The notes beneath the pieces were generated by a model, which worked only from the letters and a program-made list of their open reading frames with translations, was not told the origin of the DNA and ran no database searches. A stretch of DNA of 64,000 bases from Nemopilema nomurai (taxonomy: Eukaryota; Cnidaria; Scyphozoa; Rhizostomeae; Rhizostomatidae): contig ML133383.1 of NCBI GenBank assembly GCA_003864495.1, positions 6,742,880 to 6,806,879 on the forward strand, read 5' to 3'. Shown here in pieces: positions 1-13,362 of this stretch. How positions within the stretch are numbered: the stretch's first letter is position 1; every line of letters starts with the position of its first letter. A program made the position numbers and the translations under genes.

Positions 1-305
1 CGAAATTGATACAAACGAGGTTATTTTAATTGACGTTGATGCAAACGAGGTTAATGCAAACGAGGTTATTATAAACAAGGCTAATAATCAAGGTCAGCCC
101 CTTACAAGTCCTTCTAAACCTGGATTAGACTGGCTTCATCTCATTTTCCTCACCTAAATATGGGTTATGTGCATTAAAATTGTATTGAAATCGTCTTTTT
201 CATTGGTTTTGCTTATCATATCATTGTTCGTTTTTGCAACCTTTCCGATTTGTCATTTTTCCATTTCGATACACATATTATACTTTTTCTACATTTGACC
301 TGCAG
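1..305. repeat. Intron end with short degenerate direct repeats
   Basis: This stretch precedes the first visible exon of the RhoGEF gene and is read as its intron. Bases 12 to 68 hold three copies of the word caaacgaggtta (starting at 12, 42 and 57) followed by a decayed fourth, so a short AT-rich tandem array was present here. The polypyrimidine run and acceptor AG are at 287-305. Nothing else is recognised. Confidence 0.6.
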
Positions 306-3300
306 GAGCGACAAAAAGCCTCTGGTCACACACTCCCCATCGACAGCTACCTAATGAAGCCGGTGCAGCGGATTCTCAAGTACCACCTCTTGTTCAAGGT
401 TCGTTTGTAATATACTCTTATACTGCCTAGAGACAGGTTTCTGTTAAAGCTGTTTGCTGCCAAGCTCATAACACACATTTCAATAATCAGGCGCAGCTCT
501 AATGTCTGCTTTTAAAATGGAAGTTGCTTTGCCCAAGTTTTTTTGTACTCCTCTCTCACATCTTTCAAAAACGTAGTCCACTTCTGGAGCCTGTTTCATT
601 TTTGTAATTGATGAGCTAGAATGTAATATAAAATTTGGCCTTTTCCAGATAATTGATCTACACTTAGGTTTCTTTTGCTAAAGGGACAGAGACTCTCAGA
701 CAGTCTTACGAGAAAAGAGAATATATAGTTTCCATGTCACGTCAACAATTGTTTGTATCAACAGGATATGGCGAAGCACTTCAGACAAGAAGAGGACGGC
801 TATGATATTATACTTGTGAGTATTGCCGTGTGCTTTTGCCTCCCATTGAAGAAAAGTCCAGAGATGGCTCCATATTTTCTATGCTACCTACTTTTCCAAA
901 ACCAATTACTAAAACAGTCTGTTTGTGGTTAATGAAGCATTTATGGCATTACTACATGAACTGAACTATTTATATGCATACGGTTTTTTCATGATTCTTT
1001 TTCGTAGATCGTTCTTGGGGCCAGTTCCTTGTAATCTTTCCTCCATTTGTAGAGTGCAGCGGCAACAATGACTGATGTAGCTGAGTATATCAACGAAGTA
1101 AAGCGCTTACACGAAAATGCGCTCAGGGTGCAGGAAATCCTCGGCAGCATCGAAGATCTAGAGGTAGCCATTCGTATTTATTTTCCCCTTGCTTAGATCC
1201 ACAAATCCAACAGCCAAGGGCTCCTCGATGACTTATATCCTGCTTTGTCCATTTTTATCACTCATGCCATTTTGTCACTTGTCAACTGAGGCTTAAGCCT
1301 AAAAGGACCTATTCCAATCGATTCACATCGGATGTCTAGACATCGGATATCCATTTTGAGACAATTGTGATGAAGGGGAAGCCGATATTCAGGAGTCGCT
1401 TATACGGGTTTCACCTTAATCTTTCCACGATCATTTGCATTCAATGCACCCAACGCTCGAGACCCAATGCATTCATATTTTTACTTCCTTTGTTCAAACA
1501 GGGCCTCGATGTGTTCACAACTGGGAGACTTGTCCTTGAGGTGAGTTGCACGCCCCAAGCAGATCGTGTTGTACCTATTTATAGAGAATAATTGGTTTCT
1601 AAATCAAAAATTCAGGCTCTTTCCTTTCGTTGTATCGCATAGACAAGCCTCGTGACGTAACTGTACCCAGTCTCCGGCCTTTAGTTGCGCATCCCAAGCA
1701 AGTCCTACAGCGAGATCTACTAATTCAAGCGCTTCTCAAATCCTGATACAGCTGATTTGCCAAAGCTTTCATTTTGATTATAACCGTAGCCTTTTAAGAA
1801 TGAAAATGTTGTGACTGGCTATTATACAATGATGAAATTTTTAATAGTTAGTATAAACGAAGAAATTTATTCTATTTTAATGCTCTATAGTGTCTCAGAA
1901 GCTCATGCTTTTTGGTATATAACTTGATGCTGTATCAATTAATTTGTGTAGTCAATTTCACCAATGTTTCAAATAGTTTATATGTTACATTTGCGGCGTC
2001 TCCTCGTAGAACTATTTTGTCGATGATATGCACTCGGTATCACCATGCAATGCATTTTACGTTTTAGAACATCTTCAGAGTGCATGGATCTAGGGGCGAA
2101 AAGCAACTATATCTCTTCGAAAAGCTACTTCTCATATGCAAGAAGTTAGATGAAAGCATGTTTCAGTTCCGAGATGGACTGTCGGTATGTTTAAACTAAA
2201 AGAAGGATGTAGCTCAACATATAGAACTTATTTGGATGTATCGTCTCGAGAATGCGATTTCTTTGGCAACTAAACACGTTTACAGTTTGTTCATCCTGTC
2301 GAACAAGAAATGTTTATCCTTGCCAGAGAACGTTTGAGGCAGGGATGCTTTGAGGCAGATGGCCTATTATTCCATTACCAAGCCTGTGTAATATTTATGT
2401 TTGAACGTGTCTTGGAGCTCATATTAGAATACCTTGTAACCGAAGCCGATTATTTCATTCTTGGAAAGCAAAGCAGACGCTCCCTTGGTTAGTTGTGAAA
2501 AACAAACTGTCCTTCTTTGTCTTTTAAACCCCCTGGGACACGACATGTACACTGTTGCTGTTTGTTTTCTCTGGATATTCAGAGCTTGTAGTGGATCATC
2601 TCACCCAAGCCTGCAGGGAGGCGCGAGGAGCCTGGGGAGAACTCGCTTTCCGCCTCATGCTTTGCTCCGAACAAAATTAAATTCGTCGCAGGAATGATAA
2701 TTGCTCAACGGTTTTAATATTTTGTTCACTCAGAACTGTGCTCGGGTACTGTGACACAAACCACCTAGCAAATAATTCGGTGGTGTATGTGCTATAGAGC
2801 GAACACATAGCGTTGCTGAGGTCGTGAGCACATTGCTCAGGCCGCCGTACGCAGTAAATGTCATTTGTGCCATTTAGCTCAGCTCAAGTCTCTCGTGTGC
2901 GCCTAGTATTCAGAGGCTCCAAGCGAAATATGATGCAACTCCTTGTTCCTTTAAGAATACGGATAGATGAATGCAACCAAAGTCAACAGCGTCATACTGT
3001 GCAATTGAAATCAAACAATCAGTTGATAGTTATTTGAAATATAGGTTGTAATTATTGCTTGTAATTATTGATTTTAATTATTGCTTTTAATTATTGCTTT
3101 TAATTATTGCTTGATTGTGTTTTACAGTGCTCAAATATGATGTTGGTAGAGTCGATTCCAAAAGAGCCACTTTGTTTTCAACTCATTCGCTTTGATAACC
3201 AGAAGATTTCCTACACTATACAGGTGTGTGGTTTTCTGTTTCGTCCATAGCATGCTTTGCCTGTCTCAGTGCTACCCTTTACTGTGAAGCTGAAGATGAA

Positions 3301-6300
3301 GCTCGGACAACAAATCAGGGGAATCCAATGTCATGTTCGACCAACCTCTTTCCCTGTTCTTGTTTTCAGACTTCTGGGACTTCTATACAACGGGTCTTAA
3401 ATGCATGGGGATTGTTTGATAAAACACTTAGATGCCTAACCTTATGTGCCTGTCTATTTGCGTTTTATTAATTGAACTTTATCTCTTATGATTTTCGATT
3501 TATTTCTAGAAATAGAAGGAACAACAAAGTAGACGTTTCTGTTGTCTGGTGTTTGTTTAAGTTTCGGAGCGTCCGATTTATGCTTCGTCGGTAATAAATC
3601 AAAATGTTTCCCTACTTTAACGCGTGCCTATTTTTGAAGGCGAAAAATGCAGAGATCAAAAGAGAATGGGTGATGCAGCTAAAAAGGTTAATTTTGGAAA
3701 CGCACACGGCCATGATTCCAAACACAGTAAGTGAAACACCTTTTCTAAGCAGGAAACATTTGTGTTTGGTTCGTTGAACATGATGTCATGGGAAGTAAGT
3801 GTTCGGCACAAATCACTTCAGCCCACTCATATGTTTGGGATTGTTGACCGACCGGTTCACTCATTCGAAATCACCTAAGCTTCTTTTTCAAAAATGGGTA
3901 GTCACCATTGTCGATTAAAGGCTGATCTTCGATCTATAGGTCCTGCAAACCGAGGGGCAATTGCAAAATAACGTACGAGATTTCCACGAAAACAATAGGA
4001 TTGCCAGGATTTTTTGATAAAACAATGGGATTTTTACAAAAGGTGTACGAGATTTTTTTGGAGTAATTTGCTTCACGCTGGAAATCTTAATTAGGGTAGT
4101 AGAACATGTTGCGGTAATCATCTACTCTTGTTTTAAATTTTTAAACACCCACACCACTCCCAACCCCCATCTACCCTCTCCTGCTCAGCCTTTCTTTTAT
4201 CCCTTTTGATAGTTGTTATAGCTTTATGTGGTGATTTTATTATAATTGTATTTTACTTGAATTTAGGCAAGGGAGGCAATCTTGGGTAGAAGTGAAAATG
4301 TGCGGGAAAGCAAATACAGTCAAAGTAAGATTTGTGTTCTTTTTGTAGAGCGAATGTGCAGTTATACTACCACGAACTACCACGTGAATACTGGCTTAGA
4401 CTCTTGCACAATGTTTTCTTATGTTTAACAGGTTTCTCCCGGCTAAAAAGCAAGTTTTTTTGCTTTCTAATTTCCTTTCTTCTTTGCTCTTGACAATGGA
4501 TCACTCTATTTTGAGAATTAGACTGGCCCCCAAAGTACCTCGAAAAGAGTTCTTTTCTGCACTGCACTGCACGCCTCTGAGGTGTACATTGAACGTAGCA
4601 CACACAACAGAATTGACCTTTAGTTTTAAGAAGAAACTGTTCGCAATGAACAATGATGTACTCTAGAGAGAAACCTGAAAGGTCCTTAATGTTATCCAAA
4701 GGCAACGTACGAGCAAATCAAAACCTTAATGATCGTGAAGCTTTCGTGACATTGGAGTCATTATTATTTCAGTCAACCTGCATGCTCTTGATGACACAAG
4801 AATACACTTACGTCGGCAAAGGCCATTGTCAAACTCAGGCAAGGAGAACCAACATAAGGACAGGGGTGCGTTTCCTATTTTCAAGTCCAAGTTACTTTAA
4901 TTGGCACGATTTCGAGAACTGCATCTTAATGTTCTCATCTCAAGAATTGCATATGATGACTTGTTATTCCACTTCATCTGTGCTTCTGTCCATAAATGTT
5001 TCATATAAACTAATGAAACCCTCCAAGACACCTGAATTGTCCTCATTTAACTACAATGCGTATTTCATGATAACGCTTAATTATTTTTAGGTTCTTTACT
5101 AGTTGGCGTCAAGAGGGTGAGCGTTCTTTTCCTTCAATTGATGTTTGTTCAATTGTTGTCAAATCTTCCTTCTATTCCTAAAGGTTTCTTTCATGGAAAT
5201 TTTTGTTGCTCTTATACAAGTATATTAAAATTTTCCCTTATGTTTATGTTCGTTCAAATTTATTTCTATGCATTTTTGATCTTGTCCCTTGCCTTTCAAT
5301 TCATTCATTCGCTTGTAAGTACCTTTGCACCCATTTATTGTTTCATTTATTGTTTCATTTCCTTTTTCAGGAAAGTGTTTTAAAAGAGGACTCAACGAAT
5401 ATCCCCAAGAAAACATTAAATACAAAAGCAAAGGAGTTCCTTGACAAGCAAACCAAAGTATGTAGAATATATTTTGTTTCAAGACAGATAGCCACGTCCA
5501 AAGAAAACTTTTTCTTTCATTCCATCAAGTTCTTCATCCACGTGCTTGTTCGTTGATTTTAAAAGGCTTACTTGCAAACCAGTCCAAATTGTCTTTAAAA
5601 CGTAATCTTTGTGTAATTTTTGGAACGTTTTTTGCTAAGGATTTGTGACAATGTTGACCATGTCTAATAATTGCCCGAAGTTCTAATCCATGATTTCGGA
5701 GTAACGATACATGATAGAAGTTTTCATGGTAGTATGAAAAAGTTCTATAACTTTTGTGGGAAATCTAGGAAACAGCTGAGAAAATGAAGGCATGGAAATT
5801 AAAGCGGAGCAAGCCTCGAAAAGCCGATGGCAATACGTCATTCGAGAACGAGCTGCCTGGCAAGAAGAGCATGCCACCTGCGAAGGAGCTCCTGCCGATG
5901 TCACCCATGGTCAAGTCAAGGAGCCTGGAGTCTTTGCGTGACGCAATTCATAGCTCACAGGAAGAGGTAACCGACGTCTCGCACACAATACCAGAGGTAA
6001 CATAGCAAAGCTAGACCATTCTTTTTTAATTTTTTCTAATATTATGCCATCAAGGCCCCAGCGCAGTCGTCCACGTGATCAATGAAAGTGATTGAAGGCT
6101 ATCTTTTGAAATAGTTCAATGTTTTCGGAAGGACTTTGAGGCACTGCAATATTGGACGAGGCCTTTTGGTGTCAAAATGACGTATGCAGTGCGAAAGCTT
6201 GGTCTTTTGTGCTTGCTTATTGGGACAAAGGATGCTTGGCCTCGACTTTGCCAACTCTGTCGCTCACCTCTTAAGAAGCTTTTGGGCAATTCTTCGTGCG

Positions 6301-9227
6301 CTGTACGCCTGCCTGATTATTCAAATCGAATCTGCAATTCCAGTGGTAAATTTTGGGTTGCATCGGGGTCATTCAATGCCAATGAGGGACAGTCATGCAA
6401 TGCACCCTCTCAAATTTTCCTGATACTCCTGTCAGATACTAAGCATTTTGATAGGAAAACAACCTGAAAATTATAAGTTGATATCTTTGCTTATTCAGAT
6501 ATTATAGTTACTTTAATTTTTGCTGATTCAGCATAATATTATCCACATATTCGCCATTTTGAATGTGCGGGGAAAGTAAACTTTGAGAAATTTTCATAAA
6601 GCATATGGAAATCATTAATAAAAGTATCAATTTTGGATAAATTAGGGTATCTTGACCTATCGGTATCTTGATGCTATCTATTTTCTATCTTGTCACCATC
6701 ATTTAAAACTCACCAACAGTTGCAAACCTATTTATTTGTTCAATAGGCAAACATATAAAGGGAATATTGTTTCCTTTTACAGTTGAAGTATGACTTTGTT
6801 GTTTCGCGTCATAGAATGACCCTCTACGTATCATTTAGTCATCTGCGTTTCATTTTTTGCATTTTAAGTCACTTGTTTTAGAAAGCTGGAAACAGAAATG
6901 GGTTAAGATGGACTTTTCCCCAGGCATTATTCCTCTGGCTTACCAAAATAATATCGAATGCCTTGTTTGTTTAGAACGAAAAGTCTCAAGAGGCATCCGA
7001 GCAAATCCGACGGCTCAGCATACTTCACGACCTCGTATCAATCGAAGCACACGATTCCGAGGTAGATCATGTACAGGGCGCACAGGAGGCACAAGACACG
7101 CCAAGAACGGTCAGAGAACTTCGACGGAAGCACGCTAGTAAATCGGTTTATATAGACAACGCAGACGATCCACTAAGACCTGGTGATTTGAAGCGATCCC
7201 GTCCGGTTTCGTTACCCCCTGGAGCCACGTTAGAAGACGCAAACCCAAACGCGAACTCTTTCGAAACTGATTTTGACACGTTGGAACGGACATGTAACGA
7301 GCTGAGAAAGTACGGTCTCACCAGAACTCGTAGCTTCAATCGAAAACATCGTGCGGGGAGTTTGAATCTTTCTGAAAGCACCCACTCCGTGACTGCGCCG
7401 AAGGAGAATGCCGATAAGCGAACTGATGAAAACGAGGCGGATAAATTCGAAATGCTGGAAAGACGGCTTTCTATCATATCAGATGACGAAAACACGAGTT
7501 CGTGCATAAAAAACACCCTGCGGAAGGTCAGCCAGGCATTCAGCTCGTACGGCAGCGAACACGCGCTGGACAACATGCGGGCCTCGTCAACAAGCACATC
7601 CAGCCTAACCGCGGACATCGACGCGTTTCTAGCGCAGGACGATGTGTGGAAGTACCATTCCCACCCGCGCTCTAAACGCAGAAGTTTGGGCTCCATAATT
7701 TCGGAGACGATCAATCCTAGCACACATAGTAGCTTAGACGATGCTAAAAAGAGAGCTTTCAGCACATCGGTTATAAACGAGGTCAGTCTCGATACGACGG
7801 AAGAAGAGCTTTTGAAAACGGACGAAGACATTCAGAGGGGACTAACTTCTAGAGAAAAGAATTCTAAAGCCAGCGTGAAGCAACGAGGAAATAACTATGT
7901 ATCGAAGCTGAAAGATGATGCGTCGATGGAAAATATTGACGAAATCCCAAGAGTGCAGCAGAGAAGAAGCAGTGATGTTTCTGAAATGTCATTGGACAGT
8001 CAATTTTCTAACGACATCATCGAGTTCAGTGCGGCTAGAGCCAGTCCCATGGAGCTAGCTGCGGGGCTGGATGGTGGAGGCAAAGGTAACGACCGCTGCG
8101 GAGATGCGAACCCGTCGGCTATAGTTTCATCGGAGAGAGGCGCGAATTCTTGTGGGACCGAGGAGATGACCGACGACGAGTCTGACGTCACGATTCCCAT
8201 GCGACCCGCGGCCCCGTCCTCACTGAACTACGTAAGATCGTTTGCGGCATCAATACGCCGATATCGTAAAAATAACATCGAAATCAAAGAGTCGAAGAGC
8301 GTCTACGAGCGAATACGAGAATACACGGCGCTGGTGAGCAAAGAAAAAAGCGAACAAAAGGTGAAAACCATGGACGAAATGCTTGAATCTCTTGATTCGG
8401 CGAACTTACCCGTTTCTGAAAAATACATTTACAACAGGCGAAAATTTACTCGGATGGTATCGGTAGCGAGCGGAACTGAGTCGCCAGTTGATTCGGTACT
8501 CAACGACCCTCATGTCTGGTTTGATACGGAACAGAGCGACAAAGAGGGACAGCGACCACGGAGTGCAGCCAGCAAAGGCAGCAGGGACCCCAGTGTCACG
8601 AACGCTAAGATCAATGGGCCTAAGTCGGAAAGCAAGACTAATGTCCGTTTTGCCAACGCTGAAAAGAGTAAAGAAGGCGTTGACATGCGGCCATTCGCGG
8701 GGATATCCAGTGTTCTGAGCAGCTGGAGAACCAAGGAATCGCATACCTTGCCCCGATGTAAAGCCGAGCGAGGCAGTAAGTCGAAAACAAAGAGCACCTT
8801 CCTTTCAGGCAGCTCTAAGTCAGACTTGAATAAGATCCGTAGCCATACAGTCGAGGAGAGGCCAGTCGTCAGCAACAACAGCAACAATTTAGAATCGAGG
8901 CTGCCAGACACGATGACGACAGAGACAGAAGATTCGAATCAGAACTTTGTGGTCGTGAAGGACCGGGTGAAACAGTATCATCAGCAGGTTATTGTCCCAG
9001 GGGAAAAGGAAGTGGAAGAGATGAAGGAGAGCAAACTAAGGCGGAGCAAGAAGAAAAAAGAGAAAGAAAAAATGAAGGTACAATTGCAAAGGAAATTGAG
9101 TTTAAGGAACCTTGATGTCGAAGAAGAGGAAAATAGTAAAAACAAACTGAACAGATCGGTCTCTTATGAAAGTGTTCAGAGAGGAACTGTTAGACAACTA
9201 ATATCTCTGTTCAATGTTTCGAAATGA
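306..9227 (+). CDS. PLEKHG1/2/3-like Rho guanine nucleotide exchange factor, 3' part
   Basis: This protein should activate Rho-family GTPases by nucleotide exchange at membranes and the actin cortex. Eleven exons with GT-AG borders join in one frame: 306-398, 765-815, 1053-1163, 1502-1540, 2068-2184, 3128-3223, 3640-3726, 4267-4324, 5091-5116, 5371-5457, 5769-5996 and the terminal 6975-9227, giving 1081 residues (twelve blocks counting the 26-base one). Residues 1-85 are the last helices of the DH domain, with [18 protein letters not shown]. Residues about 86-205 form the PH domain (GRLVLEV start, [14 protein letters not shown] strands, [14 protein letters not shown] helix). The spacing and wording follow vertebrate PLEKHG1-3. 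The tail, mostly one 2.25 kb exon, lacks a known domain but is rich in basic-Ser motifs (RRSSDVS, RTRSF) and ends with VRQLISLFN. The 5' exons lie left of the window. Which of the three vertebrate paralogues is closest cannot be decided here. Confidence 0.88.
3047..3112. repeat. Intronic tandem repeat of about 14 bp
   Basis: Four to five near-copies of taattattgctttt run head to tail and stop 15 bases before the acceptor of the PH-domain exon at 3128. The array therefore supplies the pyrimidine-rich and branch-like sequence of that splice site. Confidence 0.75.
5091..5116 (+). other. 26-nt microexon of the RhoGEF gene
   Basis: The preceding exon ends in phase 1 at 4324 and the exon at 5371 begins in phase 0. 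The 26 bases between ttatttttag and gtgagcg restore the frame and encode SLLVGVKR after the split codon. Exon definition rests on phase and splice-site fit, not on homology. Confidence 0.65.
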
Positions 9228-12200
9228 CGTAGTGTGCAACCTGCCTACCAACAGGCACGTGTCCCAGTAGTGTTCCGGAGATCGTTCCTTAGCCGTCCTC
9301 TGCTGTAGCTTAGTTGACGCGCCGCCCAGCAATAATCACTGCTTACTGCTTTAACGGTAGCGAATTTGTCTAATTGCAATTTTAATACAGGCTCTATACA
9401 ATTTTTTCATTTGGGAAATGTTTTTAACAGTGCTCAACCGGCCTTAGAAGCTGTTTTAAGAACAAATTCAAGATTAAGCCACTGATTTACCAAATTCCAT
9501 TTGTCATCAATTTAAGTCTAGATTATTCATTTAAGGTTCTAAGGACCTCGCAGTAAACTTTTCTTCAAGTTCAAAATTTTGTAATACATTCTGGCATTTT
9601 TATCATGGCAAGTTTTGTGCCTCGATGTCTTTTCCAACGTGTTTCTAGTTAAAATTGTGAAGAGCTTCTTTAGCTGGTTACCATCCGTCAGTGGTTCTTG
9701 TTTCTGTTCGAGTGTTTTCTGTAGCTGGTATTTGCTGAATGCAGGGTTTGTAGAATAAAGCTTTCTACTCTTCTTGTTTCAATTTCAACAAGGGTAATAA
9801 TTGAAAACCAAGTAATAGAATTAGATATCTTTAATTGAAACCGTTTCATAATTATTTATTTGTTTATAAATTGGTCGCAATATTTTTACAGCCAGCGATG
9901 TGGTTTTTTCTCCAGCACGTTGTTTCTAATTATCATTATGATTACTATGATTATCTTGATTAGTGTCTGATTTTTGGAAAATTTTGTCAAATATTTTTAA
10001 CAGAATATATCTAGAACCCCATTTTCGACCCTCGAGTACCAAATAAGCCAAGCTCAAATTTGTCTAATGTATTTAGTTCCATTTGTCTTTTCTCGCAGAA
10101 CTCATCAATTTTTTCCCCCTGTCCGCAGCACTCGACTGAACATCTGGAAATTTTGAGTAGTAAATTTTGAATTCCTACACACAAAAGCACGTAATTTTAC
10201 ACTTGGTAATTTTTATAATTGGAGTTTGATCGCAATTTGTATCCGTTGTCGATAAAGCGTTTGTAAGCAGAGAAATTTTGTAAGTAATAACTATATGTCT
10301 AGTGTTGAACACATTATGTAGTGGTAAAATAATTTATTTCTAGCTATTTCGTAGTGTAATTTACACATACTGTAATTTCGTAGATGTGCGTTTTCTAAGT
10401 CAAATTTGCATCAACCCAAATCAACCCGACCAATTGTGTTTTGTTTGAAATTATGCGTATCCCTGTTATGGTTCCATATTCCATGGATGGAGTTTTAAGT
10501 ATTTTTAAGTATATTTAACAGTTTTTATTTCTGTTCTTTGGAACAAATAGGTGACAAATAAGAATATCTTTGGAAAATATCAAATAAGACATCCTGAACT
10601 TTGGAGAATATCACCGAGAGAAGATTTCTGACGTATTTTCTTGGCTTCTTGGAGATTATTTGATTCTCTACCTGCGCAAATTTATATGGCTCGGCTAAAA
10701 ATACAACTTTGCTGGCGAAGCGTGTGTTAGTATGATGTAATGATGATGTAATTGGATGGAAATATCTAGAGCTAGGAATGAGCGAAGGTGAGTCAGCTTG
10801 ATTTGGTGCTGCAACGATGAGAGAATTGTGGAAATGATAAGCGTTAGTTCATTAAGCAAGTAATAAATCACTACACATACACGGCTCTGAAGAAGATGCA
10901 CGTAACGCCAGACCACACACGCAGAAACATGGAACCAGGAATACGCCTACTCCTGCGCAGGCTTTTACCAAAGGGACCCTCTGCGAAGCGCAAATTCCTG
11001 TCAGCAACGATAAGGCAATGCTCTGTTGCGTAAAAACCCGACCAAACGCTCTCGGCATTTCACTCGACATATGTCCACCGATGTATTTCTTTTTCAAAGT
11101 GGGGTGGCCAAACTCTCTCGACTTTCACTCGACTCTTCACAATCGACACAATGTTGTTTTCGAGAGCGTTTGGCCGGGGCCTCACTTTCGTTTTGGGAAA
11201 GGGTGCGGAATATGGCAAATCGCAGGTATACAAGTGTCAAATGGGAATGCAATATGCCGTTGATATGCGATTTTCATATTATTGGCAGACGATGCTGCGA
11301 AAACCCCGTTGCTGTAGAATTGTTTGTTTTTCTTCGTTGGATGCACCACTTCTTTTTCCCGATTTGAGTTTTATCGACACAAAAATATTTAGCTAAGCAA
11401 CAGTTTATTTAGCTAATACGCAAAAAGGTATAATTCTTTTGTTTTAACGTCTAAAGGGCGTAGTCGCGAAACATTGAATCTATTAGCTCCGTTCTTGAAA
11501 GGACCCTTTCGAAGCACATACTGGCTCCACTTTTGTTAGCCGTCGTTTTTTGATACCCCCCAACTTTTTGGTACCCCTAGTGTTATTGGCCTTTATATTT
11601 AAGAAGTAACGGGGGACTTTGTTTTGATTGTCAATTGATATGATGCCAGTAAGCCGATGAGTAAACGCGAGCAAGCGCGGTTCATTTTGAAAAACTGAGG
11701 CAGTAAACACTAGTAAACAGAAATGTGCTGTTGTTTACCAGATGGCGCTTTGTTCAAACATCATACCGGTTTCGGGCTGTCTCATGTAAAAAGAGGGTAA
11801 TCAAGTAAACAGCCTTTTTCTTTGTGTATTGAATTAAAGATGCTGCCCTCCAAACCTTATTTGTTTACAAGTTCTTTATGAATATGAATCTTTATGAATT
11901 GCTTACGTTTGGCAGCAATTTAGTTTGTACATTTAAATTGCAGTTCAACTTTTCCTTCCTTAGATGTCTGTTGTTCTCATTTGCCAAAAACATGGGTTGA
12001 TTGACTTATTTAATGAAATCTACAATTTCCTAGGCAACTTGGATATTAGCTTTGGAAATGTTCCAAGACCTTTAGATAACACTGGCTTATATCCACATAA
12101 ATAATAAGAGTAAGAATAAATTCAAGATAGAGTAGAAATTTAAGAATAAATTCAAGGGCAAAATAACTAGAGTCAATAATGTGATCAAAATATCTTGAAA

Positions 12201-13362
12201 GGGAATTGTCCAAATTGGTGTGAGCTATATTCTTCAAATTTTTGCAAGACTGACACAAATTGGTTTACGCTAATGAGCTGTATATTTCCATTTCAGCAAA
12301 TTAAATCACTCTGCAATCACTCTGCACTTCTTTATACCCATTTTTAGCATGGTTTTCAAACTTTTGAGAAAAAGGGCAAGGAAACCAACAATGCAAAATC
12401 CTTGATCTTAATGACTTTTTAGTAAAAAATAGCCACCATTGCAATCCATTATTGAAGGCAAAGATCAGTCTTAAGGCAAACTTTCAAGAAAGATGCTTTC
12501 AGTAAGGTAAAGCATTCACAGTTAGAAATTTATCAACTTAGCATGATTTATCTGATAAAAGAGGAGACAATCTTGTGCAGATGCAAGCCAGCCACCTTAA
12601 CTCCTCCTCATTTTCCTGTGCATGTTTCAAAAACCGTGCATCTTTTACTTTCTCTCATAAAATTAAAATCCTGGCTAACAATTATTATACAAGCCATATG
12701 GAGATGTTGAGAATTTCGAAAATTATCTAAGAATTTCTGATCAAATGTGAAGAGAATCTCCAAAAAACATCAAAAGGCCTTCAATTTTGTTCCCTCATTT
12801 CCAGTCATTATTCCTTTCAGAGATAACCTTGGCTTTAACAATCATCTTTGCTGGGAAAACTAAATTAGTTTGCATGAAGATTGATACTGAATTGGCCACC
12901 AACCAGAGGATAAGTCAGGCATCTTCAACAACAAGCTATAGGAAAGCTGTGTTAGAAAAAACCCTCTGACATAGTAGTATTGCTGTTCAAGAAATGAATA
13001 AATAAACAAGCACAGAGCACTGTAAATATTGATAAAAATTCATTTTAGCTTATAATGTTTTACAAAGACTTGTCCGCTTACAAATAAGCTTGTTCCAATT
13101 CATATGGAATTGGTCACTGAAAAATTGACAAAGTGCACTGGAGTTGACTACAAATCAAGTTACCCAGGTATAATAATAATTTTCTTGCAAACCTGGTGAA
13201 CTAATCTAGTGTGCAAGAGTGAGTTCTTTTTATATCATTATCTGTGTGGTCTTTGTCCTAATTTACGAGAATAAGCTAACATAAATATGACCACCGTGAT
13301 TAAAAATGTAGCAACGTTTTTGGTTGAGCAACTATCTTGACATTTTAGCTTCAAAACCCAAG
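9228..13362. other. 3' UTR and intergenic sequence
   Basis: The first half kilobase is probably 3' UTR of the RhoGEF gene; the far end should hold the 3' UTR of the minus-strand light-chain gene. Between them I see AT-rich sequence with no coding similarity. A 13-base inverted pair, ccaaacgctctcg at 11042-11054 and its complement at 11161-11173, flanks a 106-base loop. Confidence 0.6.
9754..9759 (+). terminator. Candidate polyadenylation signal of the RhoGEF gene
   Basis: The hexamer AATAAA lies 527 bases after the stop codon at 9227 and is followed by T-rich sequence. It is the clearest consensus signal in the 3' flank, but the real 3' end was not measured. Confidence 0.45.

Noticed and set aside
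4653..5090. 145-codon plus-strand ORF inside the RhoGEF gene
   Set aside because: No recognisable sequence, lies in an intron, and only runs up to the acceptor of the 26-nt exon; compatible with chance.
7148..7831. 227-codon minus-strand ORF opposite the RhoGEF tail
   Set aside because: Antisense shadow of the long coding exon; Ser/Leu-rich as expected from the reverse complement of its codons.
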